A stretch of 64,000 bases of DNA from an uncultured Dorea sp. Lineage in GTDB: Bacteria > Bacillota > Clostridia > Lachnospirales > Lachnospiraceae. Position 1 is the first letter of the stretch; each line of letters begins with the position of its first letter. Both the position numbers and the translations under genes were made by a program. Shown one piece after another: positions 51,001 through 59,510 of the stretch. The notes under the pieces were generated by a model, which did not search any database, had not been told where the DNA came from, and saw only the letters and a program-made list of their open reading frames with translations. Location of the stretch: the NCBI GenBank assembly GCA_910587575.1, contig CAJULU010000006.1, forward strand, positions 19,541 through 83,540. The letters run 5' to 3'.

Positions 51001-51483
51001 ATGGAAGCAAAGAAAAGATTACTTACTTATGCAGGCCTGAAAGCGCTGGAGGACGAACTGGAGCATCTGAAGGTTGTGAAGCGTAAAGAGGTTGCCGGCA
51101 AGATCAAAGAGGCCAGGGAGCAGGGAGACCTTTCCGAGAATGCGGAGTACGATGCTGCAAAAGATGAACAGCGGGACATTGAGGCGCGTATCGAGGAACT
51201 GGAAGGAATCCTTAAGAATGCAGAAGTCGTGGTCGAGGACGAGGTGGATTTCGACAAGATTAACGTAGGATGTACGGTAAAGGTCTATGACAAGACCTTT
51301 GACGAGGAGATGGAGTTTAAACTGGTCGGTTCTACGGAGGCCAACAGTCTGGAAGGAAAGATTTCCAACGAGTCTCCTGTGGGACAGGCGCTGATCGGCT
51401 GTAAGGTGGGCGACCAGGTGGAAGTGGAGACTCAGGCAGGAATTATGGAATACGAGGTATTGCATATCAGCAGATCATTATAA
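51001..51483 (+). CDS. greA: Transcript cleavage factor GreA
   Basis: GreA inserts its coiled-coil tip into the RNA polymerase secondary channel and triggers cleavage of backtracked RNA. The 160-residue protein has the N-terminal coiled coil with the acidic tip motif REQGDLSENAEYDAAKDEQ near residues 37-55, and the C-terminal FKBP-like domain with SPVGQALIG. AGAAAGGAAG precedes the ATG, and a perfect promoter lies upstream. It is probably cotranscribed with lysS. Confidence 0.97.
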   Translation: MEAKKRLLTYAGLKALEDELEHLKVVKRKEVAGKIKEAREQGDLSENAEYDAAKDEQRDIEARIEELEGILKNAEVVVEDEVDFDKINVGCTVKVYDKTFDEEMEFKLVGSTEANSLEGKISNESPVGQALIGCKVGDQVEVETQAGIMEYEVLHISRSL

Positions 51484-51495
51484 ATCAGAGATATT

Positions 51496-51525
51496 TTCAG
51501 GCTCCTCAACTATGGGGAGTCTGAA
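51496..51525 (+). terminator. Hairpin between greA and lysS (possible attenuating terminator)
   Basis: Arms ttcaggctcc (51496-51505) and ggggagtctgaa (51514-51525) pair over 10 bases and are followed by tttg. The short T run suggests partial termination only. Confidence 0.5.
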
Positions 51526-51552
51526 TTTGAAAATGAGGAAGGAGAGGAAAAC

Positions 51553-53046
51553 GTGGCTGAACAGCAGAAGAAGGTACAGGAACAGGATATTAATCAGTTA
51601 AGGAAGGTCCGCCGTGAGAAACTGGCAGATTTACAGAGCAGTGGCAAAAATCCCTTTGAGATTACGAAGTATGACGTAACCTGCCATGCCGCAGACATCA
51701 AGGAGCATTACGAGGAAATGGAAGGGAAGCAGGTTACTCTGGCCGGGAGAGTCATGCAGAAACGTGTCATGGGAAAGGCTTCCTTCTGTAATGTACTTGA
51801 CCAGAGCGGTAATATCCAGTCCTATGTTGCAAGGGACAGTATCGGTGAAGAGGCTTATAAGGATTTCAAGAAGATGGATATCGGAGATATCGTCGGTGTA
51901 GAGGGAGAAGTATTTAAGACAAAGACGGGAGAGATCTCTGTTCACGCATCTTCTGTGAAATTATTATCAAAGAGTCTTCAGATACTTCCAGAGAAGTACC
52001 ACGGGCTGACGAATACGGATATGCGTTACCGTCAGAGATATGTGGATCTGATTATGAATCCGGATGCAAGGGATACCTTTATCAAGCGTTCCAAGATCTT
52101 AAGTGCAATCCGGAGATATCTGGACGGGCAAGGCTTTCTCGAAGTGGAAACCCCCATGCTTGTGAGTAATGCGGGCGGTGCGGCTGCAAGACCGTTCGAG
52201 ACGCATTTTAATGCATTGGATGAGGATTTCAAGCTGCGGATTTCTCTTGAGTTATATCTGAAGCGTCTGATTGTAGGCGGTCTGGAAAGAGTGTATGAGA
52301 TTGGGCGTGTGTTCCGCAACGAGGGGCTGGATACCCGGCATAATCCGGAGTTTACCTTGATGGAACTGTACCAGGCGTATACGGATTATAACGGAATGAT
52401 GGATCTGACGGAGAATCTGTACCGTCATGTGGCGCAGGAAGTTCTGGGGACGACGATCATTACTTACAATGGCGTGGAGATGGATCTTGGAAAGCCTTTT
52501 GAGCGGATTACGATGGTGGATGCGGTGAAGAAATACGCAGGCATTGACTGGAACGAGGTGGAGACGCTGGAGCAGGCAAGGGAGCTTGCCAGGGAGAAGA
52601 AGGTAGAGTTTGAGGACAGGCATAAGAAGGGGGATATCCTGAGTCTGTTCTTTGAGGAATTTGCGGAAGAGCATTTGATTCAGCCCACGTTTGTGATGGA
52701 TCATCCCATAGAGATTTCGCCGCTGACGAAGAAGAAACCGGAGAATCCGGAGTATGTGGAGCGGTTTGAGTTCTTTATGAATGGCTGGGAGATGGCCAAT
52801 GCTTATTCTGAGCTGAATGATCCGGTTGATCAGAGGGAGAGGTTTAAGGCACAGGAAGAATTGCTGGCCCAGGGAGATGAAGAGGCCAATACCACGGATG
52901 AGGATTTTCTGAATGCGCTGGAGATTGGAATGCCGCCTACCGGGGGGATCGGATTCGGGATTGACAGGATGTGTATGCTGCTGACGGATTCGGCGGCGAT
53001 CCGGGATGTACTGCTGTTCCCGACAATGAAGTCCCTTGATAAGTAG
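51553..53046 (+). CDS. lysS: Lysyl-tRNA synthetase, class II
   Basis: This charges tRNA-Lys. The 497-residue protein has the N-terminal OB-fold anticodon-binding domain (about 60-150, GKQVTLAGRVMQKRVMGKA), and the class II core with motif 1 near FIKRSKILSAIRRYL, motif 2 GRVFRNEGLDTRHNPEFT, and motif 3 PTGGIGFGIDRMCMLL. The start is GTG 51553 with AAGGAGAGG upstream. The greA-lysS order is common in Firmicutes. The mobile element begins in the DNA after this gene. Confidence 0.97.
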   Translation: MAEQQKKVQEQDINQLRKVRREKLADLQSSGKNPFEITKYDVTCHAADIKEHYEEMEGKQVTLAGRVMQKRVMGKASFCNVLDQSGNIQSYVARDSIGEEAYKDFKKMDIGDIVGVEGEVFKTKTGEISVHASSVKLLSKSLQILPEKYHGLTNTDMRYRQRYVDLIMNPDARDTFIKRSKILSAIRRYLDGQGFLEVETPMLVSNAGGAAARPFETHFNALDEDFKLRISLELYLKRLIVGGLERVYEIGRVFRNEGLDTRHNPEFTLMELYQAYTDYNGMMDLTENLYRHVAQEVLGTTIITYNGVEMDLGKPFERITMVDAVKKYAGIDWNEVETLEQARELAREKKVEFEDRHKKGDILSLFFEEFAEEHLIQPTFVMDHPIEISPLTKKKPENPEYVERFEFFMNGWEMANAYSELNDPVDQRERFKAQEELLAQGDEEANTTDEDFLNALEIGMPPTGGIGFGIDRMCMLLTDSAAIRDVLLFPTMKSLDK

Positions 53047-53403
53047 ACATCCGAAGAACCCAGTGTTTATAAGGGGGTGAGAGATTCCCAAAAGGCTTCA
53101 AAATACACATTTACATCAAACTTACATCATTTGATGTTGAAAGTTGTGTAGAGGTCAAAAAATCGCACATTTCGTATAGATATACGGATTGTAACAAATG
53201 AAATATACGAATTATAATTAAAAAGGGCTTGCAGAATTATCCAATCGGAGATTTTGCAAGCCTTCTTTTTGTTGCCATATATCCAGAGAAAATTAGCAGT
53301 GTAAAGTTTCAAGGGTGTTTACAATACTGTGAAAATGTGTGATAATTACATCGTAGTTTATTGCTCCGATATGAAAGATATTTCATATAAAGGAGGAACA
53401 ACA
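53047..53403. other. Boundary region between lysS and the mobile element
   Basis: This 357-base stretch has no gene. Base composition changes here from the mixed host pattern to AT-rich. It holds an inverted repeat at 53113-53137 (acatcaaa/tttgatgt) near repeated gatgtaa-like words, and a terminator at 53226-53267. The left end of the element probably lies in this region, but I cannot define an attachment-site repeat because the other end is outside the window. Confidence 0.5.
53226..53267 (+). terminator. Terminator downstream of lysS
   Basis: Arms ggcttgca (53226-53233) and tgcaagcc (53255-53262) are followed by ttcttttt. Confidence 0.75.
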
Positions 53404-53628
53404 ATGAACTGCAAAAACAAGATAGACAAAAAGGCAACAGGGCATAGGCTCTATCGGTTAATTGAAGAATCTAAAATGACATATGCAGAAATTGCAGAAT
53501 ATTTAGATTTACAATCTCCGAGAGTTATATATGAGTGGGTTTCTGGAAAAAAGCTTCCATCAACCGAAAATTTATATAACCTTGCTGATTTGTTTCAAGT
53601 GAAAATGGAAGATATCCTCCGCGTTTGA
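53404..53628 (+). CDS. Small Xre-type helix-turn-helix protein
   Basis: A 74-residue DNA-binding protein. The Xre-like helix-turn-helix is clear: MTYAEIAEYLDLQSPRVIYE (residues 24-43), then WVSGKKLPSTENLYNLADLF. AAAGGAGG precedes ATG 53404; an in-frame ATG at 53329 is less likely. The codon use is AT-rich, unlike the host genes to the left. It is probably a regulator of the mobile element. A terminator-like hairpin overlaps its 3' end (53610-53640). Confidence 0.75.
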   Translation: MNCKNKIDKKATGHRLYRLIEESKMTYAEIAEYLDLQSPRVIYEWVSGKKLPSTENLYNLADLFQVKMEDILRV

Positions 53629-53870
53629 GGGTGTCTTCTTTTTTTGAACCGTTGGTACATTGATAAATCGGCATAATCACGTATAATGAATTGTATAAGA
53701 TTCACTTATGTGTTACAATCGAAACACATAAGAAATATTGGAACGCGTTATGTTCTAATTGGTGCCTATAAACAAAACGCTTGTTAGAGTGGTAAATATC
53801 TTATGCATTAGCTTAATAATCAATTAGGCGGGACACTCTCTTTTCAGGGAGTGTCTTTTTAGGAGGAGAC
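53629..53870 (+). ncRNA. Structured leader or small RNA before the 323-residue gene
   Basis: A TATAAT-like box near 53682 is followed by a perfect 10-base hairpin (cttatgtgtt 53705-53714 with aacacataag 53723-53732). About 100 unpaired-looking bases follow, then a terminator-like hairpin (gacactctc/gggagtgtc then ttttt, about 53832-53858). The last hairpin sits directly before AGGAGG and ATG 53871, so transcription must pass or be released from it. I do not recognise a T-box, riboswitch or other named family. Confidence 0.5.
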
Positions 53871-54842
53871 ATGAAAAAAGACAGAAGTAATCAAAAATTA
53901 ACAAAAGCTGATTTCGAAAAATTTGCATATCATGATACTCGTTTTTATGGTTTGTTTTATACAAAGACGGATAATGGAATCAAAGTAAAAATTGACCCAA
54001 AACGAATGAAAAGTACTGTAGGCTGTACGTTATCTGATGAACAGACGAAAATCATCAATAGAAGACGGACACATTACTTTTATCCGAAGAAAAGTGAATA
54101 TTATGATTATTGCTGTAATATGTTCGCAGATAGAGTAAGAGATATTCAAAACTATTGGGAAGAACATTATAAAAAACTGATAACTTATGCAAATAAAAGC
54201 ATCAAGGAGCCAAAAGAATTAATACCGGGAAATAATATGCTGTTTATGCAGGGGATAGCGGAATATGATGAAGCGGTAATGATGTCAAATTGGGAAAATA
54301 TGAAAAATCAGTATGAATATGCTGAGAAATGTTTTGAGGTGGTTGCAAGTCTGTACGCTTCTTTTATACATCAAATGGCATCACAGATTGAAGCGGTTAC
54401 TGTTTTAGTTCTTTCAAAACAAAATGCAATGCACGACCGATTTGATAGGAATACGTTATATGCGACTGCTGTTGGAAGAGATAAAAAAGTTGATGAGCTA
54501 CCTTCCTTTAAATATTATGATAAACTCTATTGTCTTTGGAATTTTATAAAGCATAACAGCATTTCGACTTACGAAAAATTGTGTTCAACATATCCAGAAT
54601 TGATTTGTGAAAATAGAGAATATGAGCAAGGGCTTCCTGCTTTTCGTATTGTAAATTTTTCAGATGAGCTAATCTTGGAATTGTTAAGCGGCTGTGATTC
54701 ATTTTTTAAGGAATACTGCGAGTTGGTATATAAGGAAAATTATGATGAAGCTCAATGGAATTACGGAAGATATTTTCTAAATATGGTTAAAGAGCAAATA
54801 GAAGTAATAACAAATCCTTTAGGATTGCCGTGGTATATATAA
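53871..54842 (+). CDS. Hypothetical protein of the mobile element, 323 aa
   Basis: I do not recognise this protein. It is 323 residues, mostly helical, Lys/Tyr-rich and cytosolic in appearance. Central helices (near 150-180, YEYAEKCFEVVASLYASFIH) precede CLWNFIKHNSISTYEKL near residue 222, which recalls the R-x4-H region of HEPN ribonucleases but with Trp instead of Arg. It is AT-rich like the rest of the element. AGGAGG precedes ATG right after a terminator-like hairpin, and a 58-codon gene follows after 16 bases. A cargo or defence role is only a guess. Confidence 0.6.
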   Translation: MKKDRSNQKLTKADFEKFAYHDTRFYGLFYTKTDNGIKVKIDPKRMKSTVGCTLSDEQTKIINRRRTHYFYPKKSEYYDYCCNMFADRVRDIQNYWEEHYKKLITYANKSIKEPKELIPGNNMLFMQGIAEYDEAVMMSNWENMKNQYEYAEKCFEVVASLYASFIHQMASQIEAVTVLVLSKQNAMHDRFDRNTLYATAVGRDKKVDELPSFKYYDKLYCLWNFIKHNSISTYEKLCSTYPELICENREYEQGLPAFRIVNFSDELILELLSGCDSFFKEYCELVYKENYDEAQWNYGRYFLNMVKEQIEVITNPLGLPWYI

Positions 54843-54858
54843 TTAGAGGAGGAGCAAT

Positions 54859-55035
54859 ATGAGTAAGAGTTTTTTCGATTTCGATGATGATGACTTTGGA
54901 ATGTCCATATCTGGCAATATGGCAGTTGATTCAGAGGGGAATTTTATGATGCGGATGTCGGACAATATGGCTATGGATATGGATACAGGAGACATTCATT
55001 TTATTTCGGGATGGTCTGATGATGAGGATGATTAA
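54859..55035 (+). CDS. Very acidic 58-residue protein
   Basis: A small reading frame with a strong ribosome binding site (aggaggagca) 16 bases after the 323-residue gene. The product starts MSKSFFDFDDDDFGMSIS and ends GWSDDEDD; more than a quarter is Asp/Glu, with Met-rich repeats (SGNMAVDSEGNFMM, SDNMAMDMDTG). Such acidic small proteins can be DNA mimics, chaperones or antitoxins, but nothing in the sequence settles this. It is probably cotranscribed with the preceding gene. Confidence 0.6.
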   Translation: MSKSFFDFDDDDFGMSISGNMAVDSEGNFMMRMSDNMAMDMDTGDIHFISGWSDDEDD

Positions 55036-55176
55036 AATTAAGACATAAAAAGCGGAGTGTGGATAATCGCCGGTAGTGTAGCTGATGCTATGATTCAAGT
55101 GGAGCCGTGATGATTGCAAACTGTTTTTCTTAGAGGATATTTTTTATACTGTCTATAGAAGTACAGGAGGTTCAAT

Positions 55177-56568
55177 ATGGAGAATAGTTTAGCAGTTATG
55201 CGCCCAGAGATTGTAGATGAATGGTCAGAGAGGAATTTACCGCTTACACCCGATACAGTAACATATGGCTCAAATAGACAGGTATGGTGGAAAGGAGCCT
55301 GCGGGCATGAATGGCAAGCCAGTATCAAAAGCCGTTCTTCAGGTGAAAATTGTCCTATTTGTTCGGGAAAGAGGGTGGTCGAGGGTATTAACGGTTTGAA
55401 TACCTTAGAGCCAGAGCTTGCACGGGAGTGTCCTGATAAAAATGGAATCTTAAAGCCAACTATGGTTGGGGCAGGCTCACACAAGAAAATTGTATGGAAA
55501 GGCAACTGTGGGCACGAGTGGACGGCAAGCGTGAAAAACCGGGTGAAAGGCAGCGGATGTCCGTATTGTTCCCACAATCTCGTGTTAGAGGGATTCAATG
55601 ACCTTGCTTCAGAGTTTCCACAAATAGCCGCTGAATGGTCGGAAAGAAATCATCCGTTACGCCCGACTATGGTCGCAGCCTATTCTAATCGTAAAGTCTG
55701 GTGGAAATGCAGCAAGGGGCATGAATGGAATACATTGATTGCAACTCGTTCATATGGGAGCAAATGTCCTTATTGCAGTGGAAAGATTCTTCTTAAAGGA
55801 TTCAATGACTTTGCGGCAAAACAGCCCAAACTCGCATCGGAATGGTCAAAGCGTAATCTGCCTTTGACGCCAGATATGATAAATGAGAAATCACGTAAAA
55901 ATGTCTGGTGGAAATGCGGAAAATGCGGATATGAATGGAAAGCAGTGGTTCTTTCACGGGTGAAAGGGGCAGAATGCCCTGTATGTGCTGACCACGCTGT
56001 ACTTTCTGGATATAATGACTTGGCGACAACCGACCCGAACCTGCTTGCCCAGTGGGATTATGATAAGAATACAGATGTTTTTCCTGAACATATATCAAGA
56101 AGCTCAATGCGAAAAGTTTGGTGGAAATGTGGATTTGGACATTCGTGGAGGGGAAAGATTTCAGAAAGAGCTATAGAGGGGAAAGGATGCCGGGAATGTG
56201 AAAAAGAATACCAAAGTGTATTTCCACAATTAGCAGTCAGTTATTATGCCGCAAAGAAAGGGTTAAAAGTGCTGTTAAATTCTGACGCGACTATCGGAAT
56301 TCCAATGGAAATCTATATACCAGAAGAAAAAGTTGCCATAGAATCCTTTGCCGGGACACAGGAGATTGACAGCTTAAAAGAATATTTGTGCAGACAGAGA
56401 GGGATTAAATTTGTAAAAATTCTTTATAGAGCGAACGAAGGTGAAAAAGAGTATGCAATAAATATAAAGAAGCTATTTCGGAGTATACATATTTTTATTT
56501 CTTCGGATGTAGATGATGATGTGGCGTTTATAAGAAAGCGTTTTGATGAATGGAGAAAAAATAAATAA
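55177..56568 (+). CDS. Zinc-ribbon-repeat protein with Vsr-like nuclease tail
   Basis: A 463-residue protein with five tandem repeats of about 67 residues (about 8-345). Each begins with an E/Q-W-like helix segment (e.g. DEWSERNLPLTPD), continues VWWK-x-CGHEW and ends CPxC, the treble-clef/zinc-ribbon unit of the DUF4379 type. In repeat 3 the first Cys pair is changed (CSKGHEW). The C-terminal 110 residues contain GIPMEIYIPEEKVAIESFAG and GIKFVKILYR, resembling the core of Vsr-like or other PD-(D/E)XK endonucleases, though the usual second acidic residue is not certain. I infer nucleic-acid binding by the repeats and possible cleavage by the tail. ACAGGAGG precedes ATG. Confidence 0.75.
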   Translation: MENSLAVMRPEIVDEWSERNLPLTPDTVTYGSNRQVWWKGACGHEWQASIKSRSSGENCPICSGKRVVEGINGLNTLEPELARECPDKNGILKPTMVGAGSHKKIVWKGNCGHEWTASVKNRVKGSGCPYCSHNLVLEGFNDLASEFPQIAAEWSERNHPLRPTMVAAYSNRKVWWKCSKGHEWNTLIATRSYGSKCPYCSGKILLKGFNDFAAKQPKLASEWSKRNLPLTPDMINEKSRKNVWWKCGKCGYEWKAVVLSRVKGAECPVCADHAVLSGYNDLATTDPNLLAQWDYDKNTDVFPEHISRSSMRKVWWKCGFGHSWRGKISERAIEGKGCRECEKEYQSVFPQLAVSYYAAKKGLKVLLNSDATIGIPMEIYIPEEKVAIESFAGTQEIDSLKEYLCRQRGIKFVKILYRANEGEKEYAINIKKLFRSIHIFISSDVDDDVAFIRKRFDEWRKNK

Positions 56569-57190
56569 AAGCAGTAGATTATCAGCAGCCGTCTGTTCTT
56601 TCATTGGAACAGGCGGCTTTTTGTGTTTGCAAAGCAATTATAATGTGAGAAAAAATATTTTAGTTTTTTCAAAAAAGAGGGTGTCATTTAGTGTTTCAAT
56701 TCCAAATAAGTGAAGAGGTTGATTTCTGGCAGCCGTCAGAAACACATCTTTGCTGTATCTTGAAAATTGAATAAGTCATTCGCTAAGACTTTATTTCTGA
56801 TGATTAGCTATCTTAGCAGGTACGCCGGGACTTTCTGTTTTTATGAATGAGCGAGAATCCCTGCTATAAGTATCGGGCTGTTCCGATATGGCGATGACAG
56901 TCAGAAAGATAATGATACTCCTGTACGCAGCTCCGAGAGTTCCTCGGAGGGGTGAGATTCCCGTGAAGCAGATTAACAGCCTGCTGCTTAGCGATTTCCC
57001 AGAGCATATTGCTTTTACGCAGGGGATGTCGAGGACAAATACTGCGTTTGCATTTTAGCCGGGGATAGATAGAATCTGTTCCCGGCATACATACCATCAT
57101 AGTATGCAAAATGATTACCATGCCGCTTGTTTGCACTGTTGAAGCTGACAGAATTTTTATAATACAATAGGACAAAGAAAGGAGGAAAAA
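56569..57190. other. Non-coding stretch of the mobile element
   Basis: About 620 bases without a credible gene. It contains a terminator for the zinc-ribbon gene (56588-56620) and a perfect 7-base inverted repeat ctccgag/ctcggag (56931-56949) inside a GC-richer, hairpin-prone block (about 56850-57070). A minus-strand open frame (57175-56864) has no ribosome binding site and no recognisable product. The block could be a transfer origin, a leader RNA or a remnant; I cannot tell which. Confidence 0.5.
56588..56622 (+). terminator. Terminator after the zinc-ribbon gene
   Basis: Arms gccgtctgttc (56588-56598) and gaacaggcggc (56607-56617) are followed by a T run. Confidence 0.88.
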
Positions 57191-57523
57191 ATGAACGATA
57201 AAGAATTTAAAGAACTGGTGAAAATTGCGGCAGAGAAATTAAAAGATGAATCGGTATTTCTATTATTAAAAGCTGACGAGGGATATCAAAAGGACAGTAA
57301 GGATGAGGGAAACGCGGAAGACGCTTTTAACAGGCTTGATTTGACAGAAGAACAGAGAGCGGTGTGTCAGCGTCTTTTGGATTACAGGGACAAGCAGGAT
57401 TTTGAGTATGGAACGTATGCGTATATTGCGGGATTAATTGATGCGTTTCACATTATGGCGGTATTATTCCCGGAGAAATGGGATACACAGAGGATAAGAG
57501 AAGCTTTATCAAAAACAAAATAA
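57191..57523 (+). CDS. Hypothetical protein of the mobile element, 110 aa
   Basis: A 110-residue acidic helical protein (MNDKEFKELVKIAAEKLKDE at the start; FEYGTYAYIAGLIDAFHIMA near residue 78). Similar short proteins with the EEQRAVxxRLLDYRDKQ segment are, from memory, common next to replication/partition genes of gut Firmicutes integrative elements. Function unknown. AAAGGAGG precedes the ATG, and parA follows after a leader of 130 bases. Confidence 0.7.
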   Translation: MNDKEFKELVKIAAEKLKDESVFLLLKADEGYQKDSKDEGNAEDAFNRLDLTEEQRAVCQRLLDYRDKQDFEYGTYAYIAGLIDAFHIMAVLFPEKWDTQRIREALSKTK

Positions 57524-57604
57524 ATTTTTACATAGTCGATTGGTAAAAAGCCAGTCGGCTTTTTCATTTTTGGCAGGTTGGGACATGTCCTCTGCTATTT
57601 TACA

Positions 57605-57627
57605 TAGCCGCTTTGACAAAGCGGCTA
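57605..57627 (+). promoter_or_regulatory. Perfect inverted repeat before parA
   Basis: TAGCCGCTTT (57605-57614) and AAAGCGGCTA (57618-57627) pair perfectly around a 3-base loop, 14 bases before the parA ribosome binding site. It could be an operator for ParA/ParB autoregulation or an mRNA hairpin. A smaller terminator-like hairpin (agccagtcggct, then a T run) lies at about 57549-57564. Confidence 0.55.
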
Positions 57628-57653
57628 AATTTATGCGAAAGGAGGACGTATCT

Positions 57654-58481
57654 ATGTCAAATTGCAAAGTAATTGCCCTGACGAATCAGAAAGGCGGCGT
57701 TGGCAAGACTACTACGGCGGTGAATCTGGGCGTTAGTCTGGCGCAGCAAGGGAAAAAGGTGCTTCTGATTGACGCCGACGCACAGGCAAATCTTACAATG
57801 TCGCTTGGCTGCAACAGACCAGATGATTTATCCGAGACGCTATCAAGCATTATGCAGGATGTGGTAGACGATAATCCGCTTAACGTACAGAAAGCAATTC
57901 TGCACCATAAAGAGGGCGTAGACCTGCTTCCGTCCAACATTGAATTATCAGGTTTGGAAGTAAGGCTTATCAATGCTATCAGCCGGGAAAGCGTTCTGAA
58001 GACCTGTGTCAATGAAGTAAAGAAGCATTACGACATTGTATTGGTGGATTGTATGCCAAGTTTAGGAATGCTGACGATTAACGCTTTAGCTGCTGCTGAC
58101 AGCGTGGTTATCCCGACACAGCCTCATTATCTTTCTGCAAAAGGTTTAGAGCTATTGCTTCGCTCTGTATCAAAGGTTAAGCGGCAGATAAATCCAAAGC
58201 TGCGGATAGACGGTATCTTAATGACAATGGTTATGCCGCGCACGAATATTTCAAAAGAGATTACTGCTACAGTAAAGAATGCTTATGGGCAGAGGATAAA
58301 AGTCTTTGATTCCCAAATACCACATTCTATCCGCGCTGTAGAGGCTACCGCAGAGGGTAAGAGCATATTTGCCTACGACAAAGGCGGTAAAGTAGCCGCA
58401 GCCTATGAGCAGTTCGCAAAGGAGGTGGCAGAGATTGGCGAGAAGCAGAGGAAGCAAAATCGAGCTGACTGCATACGATGA
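57654..58481 (+). CDS. parA: ParA/Soj-family partition ATPase
   Basis: A 275-residue Walker-type ATPase that moves or anchors DNA together with ParB, here most likely keeping the excised circular form of an integrative element. It has the deviant Walker A motif TNQKGGVGKTTTAVN at residues 8-22, Walker B VLVDCMPSLG, and PTQPHYLSAKGLELLL. GGAGG at 57641-57645 supports ATG 57654; an upstream in-frame start at 57540 runs through two hairpins and is not real. The parB start lies inside its 3' end. Confidence 0.93.
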   Translation: MSNCKVIALTNQKGGVGKTTTAVNLGVSLAQQGKKVLLIDADAQANLTMSLGCNRPDDLSETLSSIMQDVVDDNPLNVQKAILHHKEGVDLLPSNIELSGLEVRLINAISRESVLKTCVNEVKKHYDIVLVDCMPSLGMLTINALAAADSVVIPTQPHYLSAKGLELLLRSVSKVKRQINPKLRIDGILMTMVMPRTNISKEITATVKNAYGQRIKVFDSQIPHSIRAVEATAEGKSIFAYDKGGKVAAAYEQFAKEVAEIGEKQRKQNRADCIR

Positions 58482-59379
58482 CCTTTTTGAAACTGACGAA
58501 AGCCGTGCAGAAGCAAATCTGGGTAAGATAAGGGAGATTCCCTTATCTGAAATTGACGAGTTTCCAGACCATCCGTTTAAAGTACTTATAGACGAGGATA
58601 TGGAACAGCTTATAGACAGTATTAAGCGGATTGGTGTAATGACTCCGGCAACTGTTCGTCAGAAAGAGGATGGACGCTATGAGGTAATCAGCGGTCATAG
58701 AAGAAAAAAGGCAAGCGAGCTTGCAGGATTTAAAACACTGAAATGTGAAGTTAAGGAATTAAGCCGCGATGAAGCAATCATTGTCATGGTAGAGAGTAAT
58801 CTTCAACGTTCTGTGATTCTTCCTAGCGAGAAAGCATTTGCTTATAAGATGCGGCTTGAAGCGATGAAACGGCAAGGTCAGAGAAGTGATTTAACTTCGT
58901 CGCCACTGGCGACGAAGTTGCAGAATGGGCGGTCTGATATTGAACTGGGTGAACTTGTAGGAGAAAGTAAAGACCAGATACGACGTTTTATCCGTTTAAC
59001 CGAGCTTGTACCTGAAATTTTGCAAATGGTTGATGAACGTCAGATTGCTTTCCGTCCTGCGGTAGAGATTTCTTATCTTTCCGAGGGGCAGCAGTACACA
59101 CTTTTAGAAGCCATGAGCTACAACGATGCTACTCCCTCTCTTGCACAGGCTATCAAAATGAAGAAGTTCATGCAGGAGGGTAAACTGACAGATGAGGTTA
59201 TCCAGTCCATTATGCAGGAGGAGAAGCCTAACCAGAAAGAAAAACCTGCGTTCAAGGACGAGCGGATAACCAAACTCATACCGAAAACCATTCCCAAAGG
59301 GCAGGAAACGGATTTTGTAGTAAAGGCGTTGGAGTTCTATAACCGTCATTTGCAGAGAAATAAATCCTTTGAACGGTAA
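58435..59379 (+). CDS. parB: ParB/Spo0J-family partition protein
   Basis: A DNA-binding partner of ParA. From TTG 58435 the product is 314 residues, with the N-terminal IREIPLSEIDEFPDHPF (box I), the CTP-binding box II GHRRKKASELAG, the IVMVESNLQRS segment, and a helix-turn-helix (IELGELVGESKDQIRRFIRL). AAAGGAGG at 58418-58425 is 9 bases from the TTG. Upstream ATG 58405 would place the ribosome binding site inside the gene. It overlaps parA by 47 bases. Confidence 0.9.
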   Translation: MARSRGSKIELTAYDDLFETDESRAEANLGKIREIPLSEIDEFPDHPFKVLIDEDMEQLIDSIKRIGVMTPATVRQKEDGRYEVISGHRRKKASELAGFKTLKCEVKELSRDEAIIVMVESNLQRSVILPSEKAFAYKMRLEAMKRQGQRSDLTSSPLATKLQNGRSDIELGELVGESKDQIRRFIRLTELVPEILQMVDERQIAFRPAVEISYLSEGQQYTLLEAMSYNDATPSLAQAIKMKKFMQEGKLTDEVIQSIMQEEKPNQKEKPAFKDERITKLIPKTIPKGQETDFVVKALEFYNRHLQRNKSFER

Positions 59380-59510
59380 AATAAGCAATAGGGGAGTAAA
59401 TACTATCAATGCTATCCGAGAAAAGAATGATTAAGAGCTGTCCACACGGACGGCTTTTTTCGGTCGGTAATACAGTTCCTTATCAACATAAAAAAGAACA
59501 GGAGGTTGCG

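Noticed and set aside
53629..53870. T-box or known riboswitch in the leader
   Set aside because: There is no T-box sequence and no aptamer core that I recognise; only generic hairpins are present.
57540..57653. Upstream in-frame extension of parA
   Set aside because: It would translate through a terminator-like hairpin and a perfect palindrome, and the strong ribosome binding site lies at 57641-57645.
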